A program made the position numbers and the translations under genes. This document shows, in pieces, positions 11,203 to 22,080 of a stretch of 64,000 bases of DNA (position 1 is the first letter of the stretch; each line of letters begins with the position of its first letter). A model generated the notes under the pieces. It had not been told where the DNA came from, did no database searches, and was given only the letters and a program-made list of their open reading frames with translations. Origin of the DNA: Setomelanomma holmii (taxonomy: Eukaryota; Ascomycota; Dothideomycetes; Pleosporales; Phaeosphaeriaceae); the NCBI GenBank assembly GCA_010015745.1, contig ML978197.1:178744-242743 (forward strand), written 5' to 3'.

Positions 11203-11465
11203 TGCGAAAAAGAACGTAGTGAGCAAGCGACAATGATCGGGAAAACAGGCGATGTTGTACACTTGCGATGGAATTCTCCATAATGTTCAGCGCGTGTGCA
11301 GCCTTATATCGCAGCGGATATGATTGCATAATTTCCGAAAGCGGGTTGGGACGTGGTGGGACGTGGTGAAACGCGCTATGACCACGGATCGAAACAAATC
11401 CACGAACGACAGGAAACGTCATTTCCGATATCATGCGGATCTAGAACGATGCTCCATTTTTCGAT

Positions 11466-13109
11466 CTATCCTTTTGTCTTCGGCTTCCATCTAATGTAAG
11501 CATGCTCCTGATCTGCCGCAATTAAATGGTCAACGTCCCGTGTGTTCACCAGGCCAGGATGCGCTTGATCGATGTCTGTGACACCGCTCAAGCGCGTCGA
11601 CGTCTCAAGCTCGTCCTTCAATATTATTGACAGTCAGCTTGCTAAATCGACGTTGAATAGTAGACGACTCACTTTGCGTTAAATGCTCAACACCTTCTTG
11701 ACCGTACGTCAGCGAGTAGAGATACGGACGTCCGATTCCAACAGCCGTGGCGCCTAGTGCAATCGCGTTCAGAATATCGGAGCCTCGCTCGAATCCGCCG
11801 TCGATGTACACTTCAAGTTGGTCGAAGACTTCCGGGCAGATGCGGTGGAGTTCGAGAAGAACAAGGATGCTGGCTTGCGCGCTAGCTTGATTAGCTTCAC
11901 CACCGGCAACACTTAGCACAGACCTACCCATCGAGTGATCTGCCTCCATGATTACTCAAGAACATACTCGTTGCACCGTATCGAACAGCCATCATGGCAT
12001 CCTCCGCGCTCTGCACGCCCTTGAGAACGACAGGCAACCCAGACACATGTTTTATCCATGCGATGTCACTCCATACCAAGCTCTTCTCCACATACGCTGC
12101 CATCAAGCGGCCCATCCCGCCACCTTTCTTATCGTTACTTGCAACGGCACCGGATATAGCACTGGCAATATTCTCAGCGGCAATGCGCTCGTCCGCTTCC
12201 CTCTTTCCAGGCACTGGCGCATCAACAGTAACGAAGATGCCCTTGACACCCAGTGACGCCGCCTTTCATAGCAAATCCTCGGTCTTCGTGCGGTCTGAAT
12301 TGACGTATAACTGGAGGAAGAAGGACTGGTTCTTCCTCCCCGCGTTGACTATCGTAGACAGCGGGTATGAAGCATTACTGGAGGTACACTGGATGATGCT
12401 TTCAGTCCCTGCAGCTTTCGCGAGGGCGACTTCACCATCAGGATGAGCCATCCTTGCCATCGCAGCTGGCGAAATGAAGAACGGCGCGGGTGATTCGCAT
12501 CCCAAGATCTTGCGCTTCATGGTTACATGCTTGACATCGCGCAGGATACGTGGGCGGAACATGACGCGTCGTGTGAGCGACTTGTTCATCCCGTGTGTCA
12601 CGATATCGGTGGCGGCGCTGGAGTAGAACGCCCATGCTTTCGGCGTCAGGATCTTACGAGCGACCTCCTCGAAGTCTGCAGCGAAGACCAGTTTGTAAAG
12701 CTCGGGCTTTTGGTATGCGAATGGAATGGTAAAGGGTGAATGGTGGTCCGGGGCTGTATGTATTACAGCAGTCTCGACTTTGGTGGCTTTCGCAGCCAGG
12801 TTACTCGATGGCAAAAGGTTGCCGATGAGTCTGTCGGAAGTCAAGGTTTCTTCGAGCATACCCGATGCGTGTATTTCTTCGTAAATCTCTTTAGCATCCT
12901 GCCCAGCGTATTCCAATATCACTGAAGTCCGTTAGTGACCCGTGTATGTCTTTGGCGCAAGATTGGTGTTCTTTACCTTCTGCTCCACCTGGATGTGCTC
13001 TGAGAAAGTCAGTCACGTCCCAGACGCGGTCTTGGATGACGACCCAGCAGCTTTCGCGACTGTTGTGAGATTTGACATGGCCGAAAGATAAAGACTCATT
13101 GAGCGTCAT
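11466..13109 (-). pseudogene. cytochrome b2-like L-lactate dehydrogenase (cyt b5 + FMN domains) with CGA-to-TGA stop
   Basis: From 13109 the protein has a cytochrome b5 domain (HNSRESCWVVIQDRVWDVTDFL ... HPGG), a 55-nt intron at 12922-12976, then the FMN-dependent alpha-hydroxy-acid dehydrogenase domain. The active-site QLY and the LSNHGGRSLD block, with its catalytic His, are present. An intron at 11882-11927 joins in phase. In-frame TGA at 12266-12268 follows KTEDLL where the family has Arg, so CGA became TGA. The frame then continues (KAASLGVKGIFVTVDAPVPGKRE). A last intron starts near 11672 (GTGAGT), but the phases I can read do not match, which may be a second lesion. The terminal exon ends at 11466. 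Intact relatives oxidise L-lactate in the mitochondrial intermembrane space. Confidence 0.83.
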
Positions 13110-13574
13110 GTTGGTTTAGAATTTTGTCTCAACGAAAGCAGTACACCGACATGAGTGATGTCAGAGAACAAAACAGTGACTCTGCCGCGACCAATGTCAA
13201 GACACGTTTGGGAGGCCATTTTCGAGGTCGCGTGAAGAAGTCGCCGTTCTCCTAGACTATGGCGCATCTCGACGCATAGCCGAAAGCAAGAGTGTAGGAG
13301 CGATGGAGGCGGTCGTAACTCCGAGCGTGCATCGATGTTCTTCGCGTGTGGGACCTTCGCCGCCATTGCAGCAGACTTCTCACCCTCCAGGAAACCAATG
13401 CGGGGACTAGTATACGCCCACAAATCTTGTCTCGACAGTAACACCGCGCTTGCCTCGAGACGGAGCAACCGCTGCTGGGGAGCGTCGCGTGAGACAGCGA
13501 TTGCTCGTCGGACATTTTGACCGCACCGCTTCAGCGTGATCAACAGCAGTGAAGAAAGCCTGGAGACACGGACA
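13110..13574. other. region without recognisable gene
   Basis: These 465 bp lie between the dehydrogenase start and the sialidase-like remnant. A 145-codon minus-strand frame spans it but shows no domain, signal or splice structure. It is probably chance. Confidence 0.35.
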
Positions 13575-14160
13575 GTCGGATATTTATGTGGACAGCGCCT
13601 GTGGAGTTTAGAACTTCGCGCTCATGCCAAGTCTTGCCGTTGTCTTTCGTGTACTTGAACACAGAGACGTCGTCGTTACCGATCCAGCGGTAGCCTGGGG
13701 GTGTGCGGCAATATCAAGCAGGAAGAACCCATGTACTGACCTTAAGCACTGTGATGGGTTGCCGTATGAAAAGGCCTTCGTCTTTGAACCAATTTTGCGC
13801 CGCGCTCCACGTCTGACCTTCATCTTTTGAGACTCGATATCGCACCACAGCCTTGTCCTGATTTCCCGCTGGTTGTGCAGTGTACAGAATCCAGAGATCA
13901 TTTGTGTTGGGATTAAGAAATAGTACTGAATTCTGCTCATTCCTATTCTGATCGTCTGAGATCTTCTGCGGTGCCGACCAAATTCCCGAGCCTTTGTGAA
14001 GTCGCGAGGAATGTATGCAGATGTCCGATAAACCTTCTTGCGAACCTCCGAACCATGCACACATCAGATCGCCGGCCGGCAATTGCAACAAGTTGGATGC
14101 GTGCAACTGTACTGTCGATGCTGGTATGTAGTTCGCTCCGAAGTAGGGCTGCACTGAATG
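13575..14160 (-). pseudogene. BNR/Asp-box sialidase-like gene fragment, 5' end replaced by hAT DNA
   Basis: Read from 14160 leftwards, the frame gives YIPASTVQLHASNLLQLPAGDLMCAWFGG, SVLFLNPNTNDLWILYTAQP and the Asp-box SKDEGQTWSAA, then RQPITVLK. This is a fungal BNR-repeat protein of the exo-sialidase fold. TGG became TGA at 13714-13716 (WVLPA*YC), after which the same frame continues through GYRWIGNDDVSVF and a second Asp-box (TKDNGKTWHE). Similarity ends near 13580. The N-terminus is missing because hAT sequence starts at about 14161, and the C-terminus is missing too. No function remains. Confidence 0.75.
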
Positions 14161-15886
14161 CACGTAGCTATCAAGAGGACCTTGAAGCTCAACGGCTCGA
14201 GCAAAGGCAGCGTAGGAATTCCAGCGAGTCTTGACTGGCTTGACAAGCTCCTTGAGCTGGACAGGGTTCTGCAGCGCATCTGCTTCTACTTGCTGTAAAG
14301 CCTGCAAAAGTTGTCGCGTCTGGGGTGTACAGATAGACGCGATAATATCAAACAAGACCCTAATAGGCCCATAGTGACGCCAATCCTTCATAAATTGCTC
14401 CTCATCTTTAAGGCTTCCGCCATCGTTCTTATAAGCGTCGCAGTCTTTACCCTATACAATGACTTAAGCTCCAAGGTTGAGGATGTGGCAGCAGCAGCGC
14501 AGACGTCGTTCTGGTGCTGAGAAACCGTACTGATCAGCGAGGCTGGCGACAGCAGTATCGTTGTTGTACGCGTTATCTAACACAAAGTAGCCCACAGAGT
14601 CCTTGTCAACCTCAAAGTTTGTCAGCGTTGCTGCTACAACTCCTACAATATTGGTGCCACTGTGCTGCCTATGGAGCTCTGGCAGACCTAGAACAAAGTC
14701 CTTCACAGTCCCTGTCGCGTCCATCATGTGGACGCAGATACCAGTAAGGCCAAGCTTGCCGCCAGTCGACGTCCAGCTGTCAAAGGAGACGTGGATGAGG
14801 CTCTGGGCATTGCGCAGATAGGCTGTGACGCCAGGTATAAAGGAGTGGTATCCAGCAATAATTGCGTCGCGCAGGGACTGGTGGCTGCGCCAAAGTACTG
14901 CTTCAGCTAGCGGGTTTGCTGCTTGGATCAGACGCAGAAAGGACAGTGTTTCAATGACGTGCAGGCTCTGGTTGTTGCTGGCCACCCAATCTATCAGCGC
15001 ATCTTGAAACCTGCGCTTGCCAAATGACGCTGAAATCTCATTAGCAACGCTCTGAGACACCTCAACGTTGTTCTGCCGCATGAGGGCAATGAGGGTGCCT
15101 TGATTTAGGTCAAAAGGTGACTGAACAGGACCTTCTGGTCCTATGCCGTGACCTTTGACGCGTCTGGCTAGGTGGGTGCCAGCAGATGAGGTAGATCTGG
15201 TATCGAACTCTCCTCCAAGCTTCTTACTAACGTGACAACAGCGACAAAGCCAGTAGTTACGCAGCTTAAAGCGGTCATAGACAGGCCAACCGTAGCGGTA
15301 TATCCAACTTGGAGAACCCTTCAAGTGCTCCTTACCGTGCCGCTCCAGGTGTGGGACGCGAGCCCAGTCTAAACCATCGAAATCTCCGTCCTCGTCAGTC
15401 TGTACAGCCTCAGGATTGTCTGGGTCGTCGTCAAGGGAGCTGCCGGCAGCTGGCCTAAGGGACGCGTTTGGCAGAGGATTGTTGCGACAGTCGCGTTGAA
15501 TAAGGCAGTAGAGTTGAGAGAGAGGCTGGGCAGGCATATCAACACTAGAAAGCCGCGTTTTGGCTGTATACTGACGCGATAATAGATAGCAACAACAGGC
15601 AGAAAGATCAGACACTTAGGTAGCTAATTGACTGAGAAACTAAGATTTACGCGCTAACCGCTTATTTAAGCCTCAAGAACAACCTCATAAAACTAACTTT
15701 AATCTTACTTCTGCGCTACTAAAACAACCACCAAAACAATAATATATTAATCTGATCTTAGTTAAATCAATCAGGCTTGGGCTCCTGATTTGATCTGACT
15801 AAGATCTGAGCAGCTTCGCTTTGACATTGGCCTGACTGCGGCTTGGCAGTCAGGCCAGTCAAATATATCAAATCAGACTGATTGTT
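14161..15886 (-). mobile_element. hAT transposon (copy 1), 3'-truncated
   Basis: The transposase starts near 15615 or 15534. It has a zinc-finger-like N-terminus (WLCRCCHVSKKLGG ... THLARRVKGHG), then the RNase-H-fold blocks HVSFDSWTSTGGKLG, GYFVLDNAYNNDTAV and RRLRCCCHILNLGA. TAA at 14464-14466 and TAG at 14452-14454 interrupt the frame where CAA and TGG fit, then it continues (DAYKNDGGSLKDEEQFMKDW, PVKTRWNSYAAFARA). The C-terminal dimerisation domain is absent, because at 14160 the frame passes into the sialidase-like gene. The right end reads TGCTAACAATC on the minus strand, close to the terminus of hAT copy 2. Confidence 0.8.
15829..15856. repeat. perfect 11-bp hairpin in hAT subterminal region
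   Basis: The sequence ggcctgactgc, a 6-base loop, then gcagtcaggcc. It lies just inside the right end of hAT copy 1, where hAT subterminal repeats bind transposase. Confidence 0.6.
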
Positions 15887-16158
15887 AGCAACTCTGCCGG
15901 CTACTGTCTACCGGCTCAGCACGAGCAACAATACCGTCTACAATGCTGATACACACATCTCCTCACCATTCCTTGGAAAGCTGCCATCTCATCCGAAGAT
16001 TAGGTTGCTTCCCTTTAAGCCGCATGCGATAACGCCTTTCTTTTCGACTACACGCGCCACCTTTATTCGTATACGTACTCTGAGTATCCTATACGCAGCT
16101 CAAGAAGTAGCATTGCATCTCTCGCCTTGGAACTGCGGATCACCACGTTCTTAAGCCT

Positions 16159-16399
16159 CATGGCCGACGCCTTCCTGAAGATGACCACCTTGTTCTGTTG
16201 ACTTGAGGTTAAGCTCGCCAGCGGCCATCGCACAGAAGCCGAATACCAATCTAGCATATGGAAGGCAACGAGCCTGCGGAAAGAGACGCAGCTCGCGCGA
16301 CGGAGAGAGGTTGATAACAGCAGTCTGGTGGAAGCCTGCTTCGCTATTGTCAAGGACGAGACGCACGCTCACTCCGCATACATGGCAGTGAAGGAGAAG
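16159..16399 (+). pseudogene. unknown broken gene, first exon with one stop
   Basis: From ATG 16159 the frame reads MADAFLKMTTLFC, a TGA, then about 65 further open codons rich in Lys, Arg and Glu (ATSLRKETQLARRREVD, CFAIVKDETHAHSAYM) up to a possible donor GTACGG at 16400. The composition looks coding, and the TGA could be a C-to-T change of CGA. I do not recognise the family and could not follow it downstream. Confidence 0.3.
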
Positions 16400-18079
16400 G
16401 TACGGGGAACATATCTTAGGACTAACTTAGAGCCTGGTCTCTTAGGACGCCGTAAGACGAGGAGTTCAAGTGACATTTTCCGGCCGCTAAGGCTTGGCTG
16501 AATGTGATTGTATATGGGAGGAATGCTGGAAGTGAGGCATCCTCAGCTGACCGTTGTTCAACTAGTCCCTTCTCGAATTCGGCTTACGTCGGCGCTTCCT
16601 TTCTAGTATCAAACACGCACACTGAAAATCGTCAAATCTTAGAGCTACAGAGTCGAGGTATCGGCCCTAATCTCTGCCAGAATGCGAATACACTCTGCTG
16701 CACATGGATTATCGTCTGATATCGTACACTAGCTCTATACTCAAGAAAATAATAGCAATGTTAGATCTAATCCAACTCGTCCATTCGCCACTGGTCTAGA
16801 GTTCCCAGCAAAGTCTTTTTGTTTGGATGACGAGTTCCATGTATCTGCTTAAGTAGCTTGGAGCACTTTTCCATCAATGAGATAGCTTCTTCGTTCCAGC
16901 TTTGGGACTTCCACGTGTGCGCTAGGTGATCATGCTGGTCAGCGTGTCTGGATGCTTCTCGCCTTCTTGCAGCAAGAACTCGTCAGACTCAACCCCAACG
17001 CTGCGTTGTTCGCTATTGCGAGCGGTACGAGGATCGACGTGTGAGCTGTGGTCGTGGGCGATGGAGCGTGTATGGAGGATGTGGTAGGTTGTGGAGTGTA
17101 CGAGCGTATCGCGTCGATGTGTGGGACAGGTAGCTGGCACGATGATGAAGATGGAGCGCGTATCAAGCTTCATTAGGGCGCGAGAGGCAGGTTGTTTCGC
17201 AGCGTCAGTATCAACGCTGAACTGTTTTAGGCAGCTTCGTGTATATAGGACTCATCTTGGGTGATGGGGTTAAGCTTACTGCTCTGCAAGCGTGGAAACG
17301 AAAGGCGGCTGTCCATGATGCTGACGGGCGGTGCCGCTGACGGAGGCGCAAGAGAGAGGAGCGCGGTGGAGGAATGCAGCGTGGAGGGTTGCAGCGTGGT
17401 TGAGGGATGCCGCATGGTGATGATTCATCTGGTGATGGTGAAGCTGGTGAAGCTGGTGAAGCTAGTGAAGGGAGTAGTGAAGGAGTAAGTGAAGGGGGTG
17501 GAGCAGGAAGGAGCGCATTTTAATCACGCCTCAGAAAGCCCACGTTGAATGATCGCACGAGAATGACCATCATGGGAGTTTATCATGGGATCGAGCTTAT
17601 CTCGGTCCTGCTTGCCCAGCCTTCGGGAGATTGTTGATTTCAGCCAATTCGATTGGTACACCGATGCATGGTACGTTGCCTCAAGATTTCCAGGCTCCAA
17701 CTGCATTCGACGGCCATGTACAGCTGACGAATCCAAGCCGTTTGCGTACCGATGGACCATTTCGTCGGAAACGCGAAGCGCCGAATAATGCTGCTGTCTG
17801 CGCGCCTGTCAGCGAAGGCTCTTGATTTGAACAGCGTGAATCGTTGACATACACACCCTCGTCGTTGCTATTTTCGTCGTCAATTCTTGCCTGCGATTTA
17901 GTTGGCATGAACAGTTTGGAGAATCCAACGGCCATGACAGTGAGCTCCCCTACGACCACTTAACCACGCCTCCTCCTTGGGCAAGGCTAGTGGCTGCCAG
18001 ATGTACACTTGGTCTGCACGCTAGCCTTGCCTTATACTGAAACCCGTGCAAGAGGAAGGCACAAGCCCACTTCAGAGAT
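16400..18079. other. long non-coding or unrecognisable stretch
   Basis: I read both strands and found no domain, TE end or convincing splice structure. Short open frames at 16922-17173 and 17681-17959 (minus) lack features. GGTGAAG-type direct repeats occur at about 17440-17480. Confidence 0.35.
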
Positions 18080-18352
18080 GTGAGCCATAATCACATCCAT
18101 TACTGTAGGATCTTCTCGCTCAACACCAGTACCACGTCTTCAACACGTCGTTCGACTTCGAAGGTTCCAAAGACTCCGAAAGAATCAACAAAGACTCCGA
18201 AAGAATCAACAAAGACTNNNNNNNNNNNNNNNNNNNNNNNNNNNNNNNNNNNNNNNNCAAAGACTCCGAAAGAATCAACAAAGACTCCGAAAGAATCAAC
18301 AAAGACTGCGAAGAAGCCCTCGACCGTGGGTCGGGACACACCAGATTCGTAG
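18080..18352 (+). repeat. 21-bp tandem repeat encoding KTPKEST, containing a 40-N assembly gap
   Basis: At least four copies of a 21-bp unit (aaagactccgaaagaatcaa plus c) flank a run of N from 18218 to 18257. The unit is seven codons long, so a plus-strand frame from 18080 repeats KTPKEST. The gap is probably a collapsed or unresolved repeat, so the true copy number is unknown. Whether the frame is a gene (Lys/Thr/Ser-rich, coil-like) is unproven. Confidence 0.75.
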
Positions 18353-18659
18353 GTGAGCTGTGAATCATGAAAGCGATACTCGAGAGGATCTTGCACCGCC
18401 CTTCCATCCTAGAACCCGTGTGGCTACGAATCCAACGAAGACGGGGAGCAAGGCCGGGGAGGAACCTGCAGCAACAAGAACAGTCAAGTCTACGCCCATG
18501 TGCCCAGCTGCTTCGCGCCGTTGAATTCCTCGACAGCAGTCCTGATCCTCAGCAGTAACTGAGACAGACGTATTCGACGTATTCGACGTATTTGCCCTTT
18601 GTTTCGTACAAGCAGATGCGGTCTAAGCCAGAGACGCGTCTTTGACAATGCACGCCGCC

Positions 18660-20256
18660 TCACAACGGCAAAGAAACCGCTCTTCTGTCCAGCTTGAGCG
18701 CCCTCCGTTCAAACAAAATCGCCGTCTGCTCCTGTATCAGCCATTCCAGTTTCTGCCCAAACCGAGAGTACGCCCGATCATGAACCTCATCCGCAATTTC
18801 CTCGGCGCGGTCCTTAAATTCGGCCACCTTCCCGGCGAAAACGTGATCCAGCTCCGTTATGTTATCATCCTTAGCTATCTCGAAATCAAGCTCTTTTTCC
18901 GCGAGAAGCTTGTCGAACTCCTCGACAGCGGTGCTGCGTAGGCGCTCAACTTGCTCGTATGTCTCGTCGTGGAATTTTGTAATTGGACCTTCGCGAAAGA
19001 GGCTGCTTGGGTGCGTACGAGGTGGCTAAAGGCGTGTTTCGCGATTGTATCCGGACAAGGTGACGGTTGAGAGGCCGATGGCGATATCGGAGGGACGGAG
19101 AGCAGTTTTGCAAGCTCACTTGGAAGGTTCTCCCGCACGGCTTGAGGGAGTAGCTTCTGGACTGCCCTGTACATAGCTTCGTCGAGGTCGAGCGCGTTGG
19201 CGACTAGTGAAGATGATGGCTCGGGGCTAGGCGTCGCCGCGGTTGTGGCCTTTTCTGTTGGCGAGCCTGGCAATTCGAGGGCGGCAGAAAGCAGCACGTC
19301 GTTGCTTGAAGATAATGGCACGAAGGCAGGGTTGGTCCTTGCTATGTGGCGCGTGAGTTATGAAAACCGAATCTGTGGAGACATAGACTAGCTCACCATG
19401 CCAGGAATATATGTCGTCGTACAAAGGTGGAGCCTCGGGCGTTGCAATTAGCACAGTTGATGCCGCAGTAGACCTCTTTGTCGGTGAGTGGGAGACATCG
19501 AGTGAAGGCGTGGAGTTGGGAGCGCAGCCCAGGAAAGCGCGTTTCTGGGGCAGATCGGGAGTTGGACTAGTTCTCGCTATGAAGCGTGTTAGTATTGCAA
19601 CAGAGGGACGTTCAGGTACGAAGGAACTCACCCTGTATTGGTGGCTTCTTAGATGCGGCCAAGGAGGAAGGAGGAGCTTCAGACCCTGCGTTCTTGAGAG
19701 GATAGAAGGCTGCTGACCACTCTTTTGGCTGATAGAGTGTGCTCAGATCAGCCGGAAGACCGGTCAGGTTTCCCTGGCATCTGATGATCTGCTGGAATGC
19801 TGCATGATGTTGCTGGTGAACCCACTTGAAGTCAAAGAGAATATGCACCTTCTTGGCGCTGGCAAGCTCGAGTAGTTGGTGTAAGAAAGCCTGGTCATTG
19901 TGCTTTGGCAGTAAACGTGCAGAGCAAGAAATCGGGCAAAGTTGCCGAAGAGACAGGCACATTCTCATCAGCTGAGGAGTAATCTCACGCGTAAGATGCT
20001 CCAGCTGGTTGCTTGTAAGAGATGCTGTCTCCTGCGTGAGGGAAGATTCGTCGGGCACGAGGTTGTCAGCATCGTAGAGGAGGGTGACGATCTCCTTGCT
20101 GTTAGAAGGGAGTGAGAACTGGAGAGAGACAGTGGCTTGCTTGTAAAGCTCGGCATGCTTGACAATTAGACGACAACACTGTGACGCGTCGGGAGATGAG
20201 AGGTATGCCAGCACAGGGACACCTCGTTTAGATACCAGGAATATGGCCATAGTCAA
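18660..20256 (-). pseudogene. unknown multi-exon fungal gene with repeated exon modules and a frameshift
   Basis: Exon 1 (20256-19632) opens MTMAIFLVSKRGVPVLAYLSS and contains KHNDQAFLHQLLELASAKKVHILFDFKWVHQQHH. Two introns of exactly 55 nt (19577-19631, 19342-19396) have similar ends, and the exons after them open with related peptides (ARTSPTPD, ARTNPAFV). Exon 3 has a Pro/Ser region, then DLDEAMYRAVQKLLPQAVRENLP. Near 18975 one base is missing, after which the correct frame continues as a coiled-coil-like tail (FHDETYEQVERLRSTAVEEFDK, KLEWLIQEQTAILFERRAL) to TGA at 18660. I do not recognise a named family. The frameshift makes this copy probably dead. Confidence 0.55.
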
Positions 20257-20829
20257 TAATTTCTCATATCACTTTGACTCACCAGTGAAAATTTCCCATG
20301 CAGCACTATCACTGCAAGGGAAACTCGCCCATCCGGGCTTTTCTCGTTTCGTTGGCAGAGAGCAGCCCTGACTCTGTCGCGCTGCAACCCGCCCTGAGCA
20401 CCGCTGACCCAAGCCTTGTCTGCACCACCCGCACCGGCTTGAGATACACCCCAATGACGCGCAACTCACAAGGGCTTGAGCTATGAAGCTGAGGCATCTG
20501 GATAAACTGCGGCAAAGGCCTTGTGAGATTCGCAAGGATGATGCACTGAGGCAAGGCGACAGGCGGGCAAAGAGGGACAAGGGACCAGACCGTGGACAGA
20601 GATGGCCTATGGGGTGCGCGCGAGTGAGGATAGTCCAGAAGATGAAGAGAGGGCGGAAGGGTAGTGAGCTGGGGAACGACAGTAGGTAGTGGGGGAGAAG
20701 GTTGAGGTGGGGATGAGCAAATCTCGGCCCGTGCGGCTAGCGCCTCTCCGAGTGCTTGGCAGTCGTGTCAAGCAAGTCTGTTGCACGTGCGTTTTGAATT
20801 AATTTGACGTGGGGCCGAGGTCTGCCAGC
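20257..20829. other. no recognisable gene
   Basis: This holds the presumed promoter of the minus-strand gene and about 400 bp of G-rich sequence with no support for coding. Confidence 0.35.
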
Positions 20830-21790
20830 GTTGACCTCAAGTCCTTCTCGCTCCTTCAGTCTACTCCTTTGCCCAGCCCATTGCCATCCTGTCGAGCTAC
20901 CATTGATGGTACAGCAGGTGTGACGCGGCGTATGTCAGCTGGCACGACGCGGTCACCGCCCAAGCCGGGCAGTCAGGTCAACGGCGGAAACGCTGACGAG
21001 ATGCAGAACATGCCTGGCGCAGCATCAAGGCGTGTACTTCGTCGTTCCAAGCTGACTCCGCAGCAACCTCGTCCTGCTGCTTGTGCGTCTTGTGGAAGAT
21101 TTCGTCCATCACCTCGAGTTTGACGAGTAGCCTGCCCTTGGAAAGTCTGCTGGTATGCCGATTGCTTCATTCTGAATCTATGCCACCCACGGCTTCCAAA
21201 GACCTTTCAGCCTGCTGCTGATATCGCGCGGAAGCTAGAGGAAGCGCGAAAGGATCCAAAGATCAATGCGCGCATCAAGACTGCTCTTGAGAGGTGGGCA
21301 GCCCGCCAACCTCAAAGTACTAGATAAAGCACTAGATCATTACAGATTGACGACGGCAAAACACCTGCTGACATCAACACCTTCATGATATCGACGAGCC
21401 CTGCACTCATGACTCATGGCCATAACAGCCACGACGGTCACGACGCCAGGACGGCCACGAAGACCACAGCGTCATCGCGGTAGACTCTTCCACTGAGCTT
21501 GCAGAAGCTCTTACGACGATGGCTGTTGATAATACCACTCAGACCGAACTACTCAACCGATGGATCGTCGGTCCAGGATCCAACACGCACGTTATCAATA
21601 CAGAGAGATGGCAAGGCTGGAAGCGGACAAGCGACAACCTAGAACGTCGTTTTGTCACCGCTGGCAACAGCTGTTTCCTCATCACAGCATGGGACACGAT
21701 GAACCTCGTTGGTCGCACCCCATATGACAACAGACGCTGGAGTTGAAGCACGTCGCATACGTCGAAGGTCTACGCTAGCTGGAAGAAAGC
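20830..21790 (+). mobile_element. Copia-type retrotransposon remnant (gag end and protease)
   Basis: The best part is 21510-21790. There RWIVGPGSNTHVINTERWQGW, then FVTAGNSCFLITAWDTMNLV and KHVAYVEG, matches the aspartic-protease/pre-integrase region of fungal Copia polyproteins (the DPGSNTHV motif, here with G for D). Upstream, CASCGRFRPSP resembles a gag zinc knuckle, and ADIARKLEEARKDPKINARI a gag tail. Stops and frame changes are frequent. No LTR was found. Confidence 0.5.
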
Positions 21791-22080
21791 TCTGGGGACC
21801 GCATCAACAAGCCCGCTTGACGCTTGTGCTAGAGCTTGCTACCGAAAACGCATTTTTGCTCTCGCACTCTGTTCAATTTAAGCAATTGGTACCCAAAGCT
21901 TTGTGAATGACGTTTTCGTTGTCTTCTTTGTTCATAGAACTGTCTAGATCCACAGGCAATTGCTTTATTATTGCTGAATTATATGAGTATCCATAGAATA
22001 AGTACTCCAATCTCTGTCATTGCCTTTCCCACACCACCAATCTCGATCTTCTTCTCTATATTGAAGACACATTCAGCAGC

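Noticed and set aside
13106..13543. 145-codon minus-strand frame upstream of the b2-like gene
   Set aside because: No motif, no splice structure, and it overlaps the presumed promoter.
18176..18310. Possible CRISPR-like array
   Set aside because: The repeat units are directly contiguous with no unique spacers, and the organism is a eukaryote.
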